Positions 1 to 5,859 of a DNA stretch of 64,000 nucleotides are shown here, one piece after another (positions within the stretch are counted from its first letter, which is position 1; each line of letters opens with the position of its first letter). The position numbers were made by a program, and so were the translations under genes. Source of the DNA: a virus; the IMG/VR virus record IMGVR_UViG_3300032297_000199, positions 1 to 64,000 of that record, one strand, 5' to 3'. A model generated the notes under the pieces. The model did no database searches, had not been told where the DNA came from, and saw only the letters and a list, made by a program, of their open reading frames with translations.

Positions 1-138
1 CCTGAGAACTTGACCTGCGATGGGGAACTTCCTCGCGCAGAGGTCAATCGGAGATATAAGGAGTTGATGACCGCGGCCAAGCAACTCAAGAAGTTGGACC
101 CTGCTGTTAAGTTCTACGAATACGAAACGGAGATCTAA
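1..138 (+). CDS. C-terminal part of a hypothetical protein (5' end outside window)
   Basis: The first 45 codons of the window are open in frame 1 and end at TAA 136-138. The start lies upstream of the window. The visible tail is charged and probably helical (ends VKFYEYETEI), with no motif I recognise. The next gene begins two bases later, so the two are probably co-transcribed. Confidence 0.6.
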   Translation, partial: PENLTCDGELPRAEVNRRYKELMTAAKQLKKLDPAVKFYEYETEI

Positions 139-139
139 G

Positions 140-289
140 ATGATGTCAGAACGCGAATTGCTCTTGGACTGGGTTCTCGAGCAGATCCAACAGGATGTAA
201 AAAACGCAGACTTCACAGCGATCTACGAAATGCTGTTGGAACTGCCAGACGAGACACTGATGGCCTACTTGCCCGACGAAAAGCGATAA
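140..289 (+). CDS. Small acidic hypothetical protein (49 aa)
   Basis: An ATG right after the preceding stop opens 49 codons (MMSERELLLDWVLEQIQQ...). Either of the two adjacent ATG codons could be used. The product is acidic and predicted to be mostly helical. It closes the first operon; an early promoter starts 9 bases after its stop. No known function. It is kept because of its tight packing with the gene before it. Confidence 0.6.
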   Translation: MMSERELLLDWVLEQIQQDVKNADFTAIYEMLLELPDETLMAYLPDEKR

Positions 290-298
290 CCCTAGAGG

Positions 299-327
299 TT
301 GACAGGGCTTTGATTTGGTGCTATAAT
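299..327 (+). promoter_or_regulatory. Early sigma70-type promoter P1
   Basis: TTGACA at 299-304, 17-base spacer, TATAAT at 322-327: a perfect consensus. The leader carries AAGGAGC just before the ATG at 355. It is one of the near-identical promoter-leader units of the early region. Confidence 0.9.
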
Positions 328-354
328 ACACACATACACTAACAAGGAGCAGAG

Positions 355-693
355 ATGTACAAAGTAAATGTAACACTAAACACAGGCGGTGGTGGCTACT
401 GGAGCAACACTAAAACGGCAGTAGAGATTACACGACTGCAACTTGCATACACAAACGACGAACTGGACTTTGGCGAGTTGCGTGTGTATTTTAAAACAAA
501 CACTTGGGATGTCAATAAGCTGGGTCTTATATACACAGACAAACAGTTTATGCAAGAGCTCAAAGAACTGTTGACCGCTAAGGGCTTTGACGCTAGCGAT
601 GTAAGCTATAGCGAGCAAGGGATGCAAGGGGACAACTATGTGTCCTGCGATGTAGGTGAGTGCTTTATTAACACATTTATGGAGAACGCATGA
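355..693 (+). CDS. Conserved phage hypothetical protein (112 aa)
   Basis: First gene behind P1, with AAGGAGC ten bases upstream of the ATG. The N-terminus is beta-rich with a glycine run (GGGG at 12-15). The middle (DFGELRVYF, then NTWDVNKLGLIYTD) and the end (YSEQGMQGDNYVSCDVG) look like a family I associate with early regions of large aquatic phages; its function is unknown to me. The stop overlaps the next start (ATGA), so translation of the pair is probably coupled. Confidence 0.8.
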   Translation: MYKVNVTLNTGGGGYWSNTKTAVEITRLQLAYTNDELDFGELRVYFKTNTWDVNKLGLIYTDKQFMQELKELLTAKGFDASDVSYSEQGMQGDNYVSCDVGECFINTFMENA

Positions 694-941
694 TCACAGC
701 AGACACACTCGAAGTCCTTGCGACCTACAGCCCACAGTACCTAACCAAAGCCGCGCAGAACGCAGGCTACAAGGGTCCCGTGTTTAGCTCATGCAAGTTC
801 CTGGGCATTACTAACGGCGGTCAGTTTGCTTATCTTGCAGTCTACCCTGTCAAGGACGGTACAGATAGTACTAAAGTATTCCTCACATATGACCACACAG
901 AGGATAGGGTCTTTGCAGACTATCAGTTGACAGAATGGTAA
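690..941 (+). CDS. Conserved phage hypothetical protein (83 aa)
   Basis: ATG overlaps the preceding stop by four bases (ATGA). The second half (FLGITNGGQFAYLAVYPVKD, then VFLTYDHTEDRVFADY) reads as a small beta-rich domain of a type common in early regions of aquatic phages. No catalytic motif. The last codons contain the -35 of the next promoter, so early promoters are embedded in coding ends. Confidence 0.75.
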   Translation: MITADTLEVLATYSPQYLTKAAQNAGYKGPVFSSCKFLGITNGGQFAYLAVYPVKDGTDSTKVFLTYDHTEDRVFADYQLTEW

Positions 942-955
942 AACCATGTTATAAT
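927..955 (+). promoter_or_regulatory. Early sigma70-type promoter P2
   Basis: TTGACA 927-932, 17-base spacer, TATAAT 950-955. The -35 lies inside the 3' end of the upstream gene. The leader has CATACACACTAAGGAGC before the ATG at 985. Confidence 0.9.
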
Positions 956-984
956 TAACACATACACACTAAGGAGCATTTGAA

Positions 985-1398
985 ATGGGAACACGAAGCA
1001 CTATCGCACTTGAGTTTGCAGACGGCACAGTTCAGCAAGTCTACTGTCACTGGGACGGCTACCTCGAGCACAACGGACAGATCCTGCAGAATTACTACAT
1101 GGATCCTTTCAAAGTGCGCGACTTGATCGACCTGGGTGGCTTCTCTAGCTTGGACAAAACTGTTGAGGCAACTGCCGCTACTGCCTACACACAACGCGGT
1201 GAGACTAAGCGAGTTGAGAAGTTTATCGACTACGAGGACTACATTGAGAACCACCAGTATGAGGAATACGAGTACATCCTGCGCCAAGTAGAGGGCAAGG
1301 CTGTTTGGTTCGTTAAGTGCCACGACGATGACTATGTAACATTGGCGGAGGCTATTATGGATGAAAAAGATCGCATTGCACAAGAGGAGACTGAATAA
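985..1398 (+). CDS. Conserved phage hypothetical protein (137 aa)
   Basis: Starts MGTRSTIALEFADGTVQQVY followed by CHWDGYLEHNGQIL, the typical opening of a family widespread in large phages whose function is unknown to me. The N-terminal half looks like a compact beta domain and the C-terminal third is helical and acidic. AAGGAGC precedes the start. Its TAA overlaps the next ATG (TAATG), so translation is probably coupled. Confidence 0.8.
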   Translation: MGTRSTIALEFADGTVQQVYCHWDGYLEHNGQILQNYYMDPFKVRDLIDLGGFSSLDKTVEATAATAYTQRGETKRVEKFIDYEDYIENHQYEEYEYILRQVEGKAVWFVKCHDDDYVTLAEAIMDEKDRIAQEETE

Positions 1399-1580
1399 TG
1401 AGCGTGATGAAAGATTTGAGCTACGACATTCAAGAACTGTACATTGAGGGCTTCAATAGCCGTGCAATCGCAGAAGAACTAGGGTGCCCCATTGAGATTG
1501 TTCTGGGCGCATTGGAAGCTATGAGTGTGGCAGATACGCCACAGGAGGATGAGATCTATAGTCCATACTTTGGCGCTTAA
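1398..1580 (+). CDS. Small helix-turn-helix-like protein (60 aa)
   Basis: Coupled to the previous gene by TAATG. Residues 10-45 (IQELYIEGFNSRAIAEELGC then a second helix) have the spacing of a homeodomain/Trp-repressor-like HTH, and the acidic end ADTPQEDEIYSPY is typical of a small phage HTH family. Probably a DNA-binding regulator. The HTH reading is by eye. Confidence 0.7.
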   Translation: MSVMKDLSYDIQELYIEGFNSRAIAEELGCPIEIVLGALEAMSVADTPQEDEIYSPYFGA

Positions 1581-1593
1581 TTTCAAAAAACGG

Positions 1594-1622
1594 TTGACAC
1601 CACCGTCCAAAGGTGTTATAAT
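1594..1622 (+). promoter_or_regulatory. Early sigma70-type promoter P3
   Basis: TTGACA 1594-1599, 17-base spacer, TATAAT 1617-1622. It drives the gene at 1679 through an unusually long leader of about 50 bases with a hairpin. Confidence 0.9.
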
Positions 1623-1631
1623 TTAATTAAT

Positions 1632-1645
1632 GCGAAATAGTTCGC
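1632..1645 (+). promoter_or_regulatory. Leader hairpin near the 5' end of the P3 transcript
   Basis: GCGAA-ATAG-TTCGC forms a five-pair stem with a four-base loop within a few bases of the expected P3 transcription start. Hairpins at mRNA 5' ends often protect against decay. None of the other early leaders has one. Confidence 0.5.
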
Positions 1646-1678
1646 AGAAGACATACACACATACACAAGGAGTCTATT

Positions 1679-2068
1679 ATGTCACAATTTTCACATGCTG
1701 GTGTTTCTCGTTTGAACGGTGAGTTCAAAGTTCGTTTCTGTAACGATGCTCTGCGTCAAAAGGTCTTGATCAAGAACGGTCACAAAGACATTGACATCAT
1801 CGAGTTGAAGAACCCAATGACCAAAGAGGAAGCTGTTGCATTCCTGTTGTCTATCAACTTTGATAACGGCAACAAAGAAGTTCGTGCTGCTCTTGAAGCT
1901 GCACAGACTAAGCGAGCACCTAAGACAACTACAGCTCCCAAGGCCAAAGCTAAGAGCAAGCCTACAATGGAAGCTATCAAAGCCAAGGCTGAGGTCAAAG
2001 CCAAAGCTGATAAGAAGGCCGCAGTGCCTAAGGTTGATATTTCTGCGTTGGAAGACGCACCTTACTGA
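1679..2068 (+). CDS. Conserved phage protein with Lys/Ala-rich, histone-H1-like tail (129 aa)
   Basis: AAGGAG precedes the start. Residues 1-75 are a compact domain (FSHAGVSRLNGEFKVRFCND, then IDIIELKNPMTKEEAV). Residues 76-118 are a Lys/Ala/Pro-rich tail with repeated KAKAK/KAEVKAKA units, like bacterial H1-type tails, and the end is acidic (DISALEDAPY). The tail could bind nucleic acid or be flexible. The strong promoter and structured leader suggest high early expression. Function unknown. Confidence 0.8.
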   Translation: MSQFSHAGVSRLNGEFKVRFCNDALRQKVLIKNGHKDIDIIELKNPMTKEEAVAFLLSINFDNGNKEVRAALEAAQTKRAPKTTTAPKAKAKSKPTMEAIKAKAEVKAKADKKAAVPKVDISALEDAPY

Positions 2069-2136
2069 TCCCCTGCAGTGTGAGGGCAGGCAATGTCAAT
2101 AAGTCCTGTTTCTATCTGTAACACTAGGAGCAACTA

Positions 2137-2316
2137 ATGCAACTGTTTCTTTTTACTGTCTTGATGATCCTATTGGTCATCTTTGGTCCGATCTTTACCA
2201 TTTGGTCAATCAACACATTGTTTCCCGTTGCAGATATTCCTTACACTATTGAAACTTGGGCGGCTGCTATCATTCTAGCAGGCGTCTTTAGGACTACAAT
2301 TAATAAGAAGGATTAA
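2137..2316 (+). CDS. Small two-helix membrane protein (59 aa)
   Basis: ATG at 2137 follows CTAGGAGCAACTA. The 59-residue product has a strongly hydrophobic N-terminal helix (about residues 3-22, FLFTVLMILLVIFGPIF) and a second hydrophobic stretch (about 38-50, ETWAAAIILAGV), ending in basic NKKD. Predicted inner-membrane protein. The next gene starts two bases after its stop. Confidence 0.7.
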   Translation: MQLFLFTVLMILLVIFGPIFTIWSINTLFPVADIPYTIETWAAAIILAGVFRTTINKKD

Positions 2317-2317
2317 G

Positions 2318-2536
2318 ATGAGCCGATTACAACTACATGGTAGACAATGGGTTGTCTTTGATGCAAAGAATCGAGAACACCGCAAGTGGTTTGCCAATTT
2401 CAATAAGACTGGTGCTTGGGGTCGTTGTCCTGTTCGATTCGTAGTCAATGATGATCACGGTGATCTCATTACCCAAATTCAACGCGAACTCATCGCACAC
2501 TATGTGGGCAAAGAGTTTGGTAAAATTGACGCTTGA
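2318..2536 (+). CDS. Conserved phage hypothetical protein (72 aa)
   Basis: Contains HRKWFANFNKTGAWGRCPVR and DDHGDLITQIQRELIAHYVG, features I associate with a small family of T4-like phages of unknown function. It follows the membrane-protein gene at once and its 3' end overlaps the next promoter's -35. Confidence 0.75.
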   Translation: MSRLQLHGRQWVVFDAKNREHRKWFANFNKTGAWGRCPVRFVVNDDHGDLITQIQRELIAHYVGKEFGKIDA

Positions 2537-2561
2537 CCTTGTCCATTGATGTCTGTATACT
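2533..2561 (+). promoter_or_regulatory. Early promoter P4, weaker variant
   Basis: TTGACC 2533-2538, 17-base spacer, TATACT 2556-2561. It has the exact spacing of the other early promoters with one mismatch in each box, and lacks the shared ACACATACAC leader. It serves the gene at 2602. Confidence 0.7.
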
Positions 2562-2601
2562 TGTTGTTAACTGCACAGCAGTATAAAACAAGGAAAACAA
2601 A

Positions 2602-2871
2602 ATGAAACATTTCAATCCAGAAACAAAGACTTTCAAGTTATTCAACGCAATGTACAACGGTGAAGCCGTTACAGCTAGTGCCGCTCAAAAGCGTTTTGGC
2701 ATCAAGAACATCAGCGCAGAAGTATCACGCATTCGCCAGAATGGTTATGCTGTCTACGCTAACACTCGTATCGCTGGCAACAACGCCAAGGTCACTGAGT
2801 ATGTTATCGGTAAGCCAAGCCGTGCAATCGTTGCCGCTGGCTACAAGGCATTGGCCGCTGGTCTAGTCTAA
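2602..2871 (+). CDS. Winged-helix-like DNA-binding protein (89 aa)
   Basis: AAGGAAAACAAA precedes the ATG. Residues 10-50 read as helix-turn-helix (KLFNAMYNGEAVTASAAQKR then NISAEVSRIRQNGYAVYA), and residues 50-72 could form the beta wing (TRIAGNNAKVTEYVIG). This arrangement is common in small phage DNA-binding proteins. It is monocistronic and followed by a strongly structured intergenic region, so it may be a separately controlled regulator. Confidence 0.75.
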   Translation: MKHFNPETKTFKLFNAMYNGEAVTASAAQKRFGIKNISAEVSRIRQNGYAVYANTRIAGNNAKVTEYVIGKPSRAIVAAGYKALAAGLV

Positions 2872-2887
2872 GAGATCGCTCCGAAGT

Positions 2888-2950
2888 CCCGGGGGTAGTG
2901 TCCCGGGCAAACCCCCGAACCCCGCCACGCTGTGAAGCCGTTGCGGGGTT
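2888..2950 (+). terminator. GC-rich double-hairpin region, probable terminator
   Basis: CGGGGGT (2890-2896) pairs with ACCCCCG (2911-2917), and AACCCCGC (2918-2925) with GCGGGGTT (2943-2950). CCCGGG also occurs at 2888 and 2902 as an alternative pairing. A short TTTT follows at about 2954. It lies after the HTH gene and before P5. A structured small RNA or attenuator is possible. Confidence 0.5.
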
Positions 2951-2984
2951 CACCTTTTGTGGCAAAAATACAACATCATTTCGG

Positions 2985-3013
2985 TTGACAAAGTGGTAAA
3001 ACCTTGTTATAAT
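2985..3013 (+). promoter_or_regulatory. Early sigma70-type promoter P5
   Basis: TTGACA 2985-2990, 17-base spacer, TATAAT 3008-3013. The leader ACATACATCGCAACAAGGAG precedes the ATG at 3040. Confidence 0.9.
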
Positions 3014-3039
3014 ACATACATCGCAACAAGGAGTTGATC

Positions 3040-3153
3040 ATGATAAAGTTGATAGGTTGGTTTACTGTTATTTGGGCCATGTTCTACTTTGGTATTGCCC
3101 AACTGATTGCAATCTACACTATGGTCGCCCTTTCTTTCATCGCAGGAGTTTAA
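3040..3153 (+). CDS. Tiny membrane protein (37 aa)
   Basis: ATG 3040 has AAGGAG upstream and opens 37 codons ending TAA 3151. Almost the whole product is hydrophobic (LIGWFTVIWAMFYFGIAQLI then MVALSFIAGV), giving one long or two short membrane segments. It is the first gene after P5 and sits two bases from the next start, with the next gene's GCAGGAG inside its end. Function unknown. Confidence 0.65.
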   Translation: MIKLIGWFTVIWAMFYFGIAQLIAIYTMVALSFIAGV

Positions 3154-3154
3154 C

Positions 3155-3367
3155 ATGGGATATCGCGTAATGGACACCACAGACATGATGCGTACCAAGT
3201 ATGGCCCACGCCCAGGCCTAGAAGGTCCGTTCAACTTCTCGGGCAGAGTGTTGTATTATGACAACAAAGAAGGTCTGTACTACGATCCTACTACAGACTT
3301 CTATGTGTTCAAAGAAGAGATGGACATCATCAACAATCAATTTATGGAGAAGTTCAAAAGTGTCTAA
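3155..3367 (+). CDS. Conserved phage hypothetical protein (70 aa)
   Basis: I place the start at ATG 3155 because GCAGGAG lies about eight bases upstream and it abuts the previous gene; the frame is open further upstream. The core GPFNFSGRVLYYDNKEGLYY followed by DPTTDFYVFKEEMD recurs in large phages and is beta-rich. Function unknown. Confidence 0.75.
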   Translation: MGYRVMDTTDMMRTKYGPRPGLEGPFNFSGRVLYYDNKEGLYYDPTTDFYVFKEEMDIINNQFMEKFKSV

Positions 3368-3557
3368 CATTACAATCCGTCCTGAACTCAACCCGTTGGA
3401 AGTTATCCTAGTCGAAGAGTACATGACCAAACACTCGCCCAATGTCACACACTATACAATGACCAAGGGCAACGAGTGCATCTGGGTGTACTACGGAAGT
3501 ATTAACAAATATTTCATCTTTAAGGGTGGCAAATTGGTTGACATCCAGATAGATTGA
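3360..3557 (+). CDS. Hypothetical protein with GTG start (65 aa)
   Basis: The frame is open well upstream, but the translation becomes protein-like only from the GTG at 3360 (VSNITIRPELNPLEVI...), which overlaps the preceding gene by eight bases and has GGAG at 3346-3349. The end is beta-rich and aromatic (CIWVYYGSINKYFIFKGG). P6 overlaps its 3' end. Confidence 0.6.
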   Translation: MSNITIRPELNPLEVILVEEYMTKHSPNVTHYTMTKGNECIWVYYGSINKYFIFKGGKLVDIQID

Positions 3558-3566
3558 TGTTATAAT
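3538..3566 (+). promoter_or_regulatory. Early sigma70-type promoter P6
   Basis: TTGACA 3538-3543, 17-base spacer, TATAAT 3561-3566, followed by the shared ACATACACTAACAAGGAGC leader. The -35 lies in the end of the upstream coding region. Confidence 0.9.
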
Positions 3567-3594
3567 ACATACATACACTAACAAGGAGCACACA

Positions 3595-3888
3595 ATGGCT
3601 AAACTGTTAATCCAAACCCAAACATACGAGAACTACGGCGACATCGCCCAGCCCTACTGGAAGCCCAAGGGTGGTTCGGATTATGTGGTCAAGAAGTTCA
3701 AGGACTTCAACAAGGTCACTGAGACCGTAATGGCCCTGCGTGGCCAGATTGAGTGCGACAACGAGTTCTATCGCGAGTACATTATCAGCTTCGAAGTTGT
3801 GGCTGATGAATACCTCACAGACTTTGAGCGCGATCAATGGGAGTACGAAGGCTCCATCCGCTTCCCTGCTAAAGAGTTGGTTTGGTAA
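3595..3888 (+). CDS. Conserved phage hypothetical protein (97 aa)
   Basis: Starts MAKLLIQTQTYENYG and continues PYWKPKGGSDYVV, then LTDFERDQWEYEGSIRFPAK. This layout belongs to a family of small proteins common in T4-like and other large phages, mixed alpha/beta, function unknown. AAGGAGC sits six bases before the ATG. Single gene between P6 and P7. Confidence 0.8.
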   Translation: MAKLLIQTQTYENYGDIAQPYWKPKGGSDYVVKKFKDFNKVTETVMALRGQIECDNEFYREYIISFEVVADEYLTDFERDQWEYEGSIRFPAKELVW

Positions 3889-3900
3889 AGACCCTAGTGG

Positions 3901-3929
3901 TTGACAGGGCTTTGAAATCCTGTTATAAT
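3901..3929 (+). promoter_or_regulatory. Early sigma70-type promoter P7
   Basis: TTGACA 3901-3906, 17-base spacer, TATAAT 3924-3929. It shares the upstream CCCTAGTGG and the downstream ACACATACACTAAACAGGAGC with other units. Confidence 0.9.
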
Positions 3930-3953
3930 ACACACATACACTAAACAGGAGCA

Positions 3954-4187
3954 ATGATGTTAGCAGAACTTACACAACACGGTTTCTATGATGAGCGTCA
4001 CGGTGGTCCATATGATCGTGGTACCGCAGACAGCTACTACATGAGAGAGTTCAATCCTCACTATTATGTAGGCGATACCTACAAGAGCCCTAAGATTGAG
4101 ATGGCGCAGATGACAGCCGCAGAGATTGTGGCCTACACCGCAGGCTATACCAACAACGAAGCCAACGGCGATCACAAGGAGTATTGA
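3954..4187 (+). CDS. Conserved phage hypothetical protein (77 aa)
   Basis: CAGGAGCA precedes two adjacent ATG codons (3954 and 3957). Contains HGGPYDRGTADSYYMREFNP and PHYY, then MTAAEIVAYTAGYTNNE. The His/Gly/Tyr-rich opening and the final helix form a small conserved phage family of unknown function. Confidence 0.75.
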   Translation: MMLAELTQHGFYDERHGGPYDRGTADSYYMREFNPHYYVGDTYKSPKIEMAQMTAAEIVAYTAGYTNNEANGDHKEY

Positions 4188-4188
4188 T

Positions 4189-4272
4189 ATGCAAGCATAC
4201 ATCAACCTAGCTATTGTAATGATGCCCGTGATTGTCATGGGCTTGGCAATGATCATCGCAGGAGAGTTCTAA
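4189..4272 (+). CDS. Tiny single-pass membrane peptide (27 aa)
   Basis: ATG 4189 lies just after the previous stop, with AAGGAG at its 3' end. Residues 4-24 (YINLAIVMMPVIVMGLAMII) form one transmembrane helix. The TAA overlaps the next ATG (TAATG). Context and ribosome site support it despite its length. Confidence 0.55.
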   Translation: MQAYINLAIVMMPVIVMGLAMIIAGEF

Positions 4273-4484
4273 TGGAAATCCAATTCCGCACAGCCGAGCA
4301 GAGGCGCATTGCAGACCTTATGTGGGCCTGCCAGACCAATGAAGAAGTTAATGTGCTACTCCGTGCCTTTGGCCTAGAAGCCTACATTGTGCGGGAGATG
4401 CTGATTGCCGCTACCTACGATGAAGTAGAAGATGTGGCTTTTGCACAACAAGTCCTAAAACCCTTTAGGTTGACAGGTCTTTGA
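4272..4484 (+). CDS. Hypothetical helical protein (70 aa)
   Basis: Coupled to the membrane peptide by TAATG with GCAGGAG upstream. Largely helical and acidic (FRTAEQRRIADLMWACQTNE...). Its last five codons contain the P8 -35 box, so gene and promoter sequence are shared. No family recognised. Confidence 0.7.
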   Translation: MEIQFRTAEQRRIADLMWACQTNEEVNVLLRAFGLEAYIVREMLIAATYDEVEDVAFAQQVLKPFRLTGL

Positions 4485-4498
4485 AAAGACATTATAAT
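4470..4498 (+). promoter_or_regulatory. Early sigma70-type promoter P8
   Basis: TTGACA 4470-4475, 17-base spacer, TATAAT 4493-4498, shared leader with GGGAGC before the ATG at 4531. Confidence 0.9.
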
Positions 4499-4530
4499 AC
4501 ACACATACACTAACAAACAGGGAGCGCACA

Positions 4531-4917
4531 ATGTCTAAAGTAAATTATGATAACTTCTCCAGCTTCGACCTTAACGAATGCTGTGACCACTTCGACAGCG
4601 AGAAGTCTAGCAACTGGAAGAAGATTAACAAGTTCATCGTTGCAGATGGTCAAGAGTACCAGCACATTATGGAGACAGAGTTCGACTTCGAAGAAACAGG
4701 TGACGGCGAGTATGCGGCCTTCGAAGCAGGCGTCAAGTATGCCCTAACTAAGATGAACTTGGCACTAGAGGCCGCAGGCGTAGACATTCAGGTCTGCGAG
4801 GTGGACTTGGTAGAGAGCATGGGCTTCATCATGGTCCGTTGTGATGACGAGCCCGAGGACTTCGTTAAACGAGCATTGAAGAAGCCCGTGTTGATGGTAG
4901 AGAGCTGGGTAGATTAA
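4531..4917 (+). CDS. Acidic hypothetical protein (128 aa)
   Basis: Starts MSKVNYDNFSSFDLNECCDH. Very acidic, with a long central helix region (AFEAGVKYALTKMNLALEAA) and a beta-rich end. No recognised motif. Single gene in its cassette, with near-consensus GGGAGC and a strong promoter. Confidence 0.75.
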   Translation: MSKVNYDNFSSFDLNECCDHFDSEKSSNWKKINKFIVADGQEYQHIMETEFDFEETGDGEYAAFEAGVKYALTKMNLALEAAGVDIQVCEVDLVESMGFIMVRCDDEPEDFVKRALKKPVLMVESWVD

Positions 4918-4929
4918 TAACCCTACTGG

Positions 4930-4958
4930 TTGACAGGTTATCAAATCGGTGCTATAAT
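4930..4958 (+). promoter_or_regulatory. Early sigma70-type promoter P9
   Basis: TTGACA 4930-4935, 17-base spacer, TATAAT 4953-4958. It shares the upstream CCCTACTGG with P10. Confidence 0.9.
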
Positions 4959-4989
4959 ACACACATACACAAACAAACAAGGAAACACT

Positions 4990-5124
4990 ATGCAAAACAA
5001 AACAGTTCCATCAAGCACCGGCGGTGTTATCACTTACACCAAGACCGGACTGATCCACACCGCAGGCAAGGCCTACTCCGGCAAGATTGCCGCTCAAGAA
5101 GCTAAACAAACCAAAGGAAAATGA
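4990..5124 (+). CDS. Small basic hypothetical protein (44 aa)
   Basis: ATG 4990 follows ACAAGGAAACACT and is preferred over the longer open frame, which would start inside the promoter. The product is basic and rich in Gly, Thr and Lys (GGVITYTKTGLIHTAGKAYS, ending KQTKGK). Its stop overlaps the next start (ATGA). Confidence 0.65.
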   Translation: MQNKTVPSSTGGVITYTKTGLIHTAGKAYSGKIAAQEAKQTKGK

Positions 5125-5360
5125 AAATGAACAAGTATCAGAAACAAGCCCTCGTAGACATGGGCAAGGTCGTAATCGCAGTCGTGGCACTCATCGCCCT
5201 AGTCAACACCATCATCTTCCTGGGCATGTCAGCAGGTGATATTGTCGGTGCTGTGAGCCTTGTGCTCATGGGCTATGCTATCTATCAACTGTTCCTTATC
5301 CGTGTAGGACAATTGGAAAGCCAAGACCGTTTGGACGAGATGGAACGCAAATACAAATAA
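5121..5360 (+). CDS. Two-helix membrane protein (79 aa)
   Basis: ATG 5121 overlaps the previous stop; a second in-frame ATG at 5127 is possible. Two membrane helices are clear (about 16-36, VVIAVVALIALVNTIIFLGM; about 40-60, VGAVSLVLMGYAIYQLFLI), followed by a charged helix (SQDRLDEMERKYK). A holin-like layout is possible, but the early promoter argues for a membrane role early in infection. Confidence 0.7.
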   Translation: MKMNKYQKQALVDMGKVVIAVVALIALVNTIIFLGMSAGDIVGAVSLVLMGYAIYQLFLIRVGQLESQDRLDEMERKYK

Positions 5361-5369
5361 CCCTACTGG

Positions 5370-5398
5370 TTGACAGGTTATTGAAAAGGCGTTATAAT
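5370..5398 (+). promoter_or_regulatory. Early sigma70-type promoter P10
   Basis: TTGACA 5370-5375, 17-base spacer, TATAAT 5393-5398. It begins nine bases after the preceding stop and has the shared leader with AAAGGAGC. Confidence 0.9.
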
Positions 5399-5426
5399 AC
5401 ATACACACTAACACAAAGGAGCTGAC

Positions 5427-5786
5427 ATGTTTGCAATCGCAGAAAAAGAGACTTTTAACGCAGAAGCTGTTCAAGACGCCCTCAACGAAGCTGGTATGGC
5501 TGCTCGTACTGCCGCTAAGGCATTCTACGACAAGCATGGCGATCGTGACGCTTGTGGCTTTGCGTGGGTCAACATCTACGGTGTCCGTTCAAACAGCCGT
5601 TTGGGCAAGACACTTCAGAGCTATGGCTTCCGCAAGGACTACACCGGTAGTCTCCAACTGTGGAACCCATCCAAAGCAGGCTCACAGAGCATCTCAATCC
5701 TGGAAGCAGGTGCAGAAGCCTACGCTCAAGTCTTGCGTGACAAGCTGGGCTTGGACAAGGTCTACGCAGGATCGCGTTTGGACTAA
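5427..5786 (+). CDS. Conserved phage hypothetical protein (119 aa)
   Basis: Contains ACGFAWVNIYGVRSNSRLGK, then GFRKDYTGSLQLWNPS and LEAGAEAYAQVLRDKLG, a pattern I associate with large phages. Mixed alpha/beta, about 120 residues, no assigned function. A second frame on the same strand is open across the gene, but codon use and motif conservation favour this one. Confidence 0.8.
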   Translation: MFAIAEKETFNAEAVQDALNEAGMAARTAAKAFYDKHGDRDACGFAWVNIYGVRSNSRLGKTLQSYGFRKDYTGSLQLWNPSKAGSQSISILEAGAEAYAQVLRDKLGLDKVYAGSRLD

Positions 5787-5802
5787 TAAGACTGTAGGGC
5801 AC

Positions 5803-5831
5803 TTGACAAAAGTGCCTTATGGTGTTATAAT
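5803..5831 (+). promoter_or_regulatory. Early sigma70-type promoter P11
   Basis: TTGACA 5803-5808, 17-base spacer, TATAAT 5826-5831. The flanks differ from P7-P10 (no CCCTA block, no ACACATACAC leader). It serves the ATPase gene. Confidence 0.9.
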
Positions 5832-5859
5832 ACAATTTTAACGCAACAAAGGAAACAAA

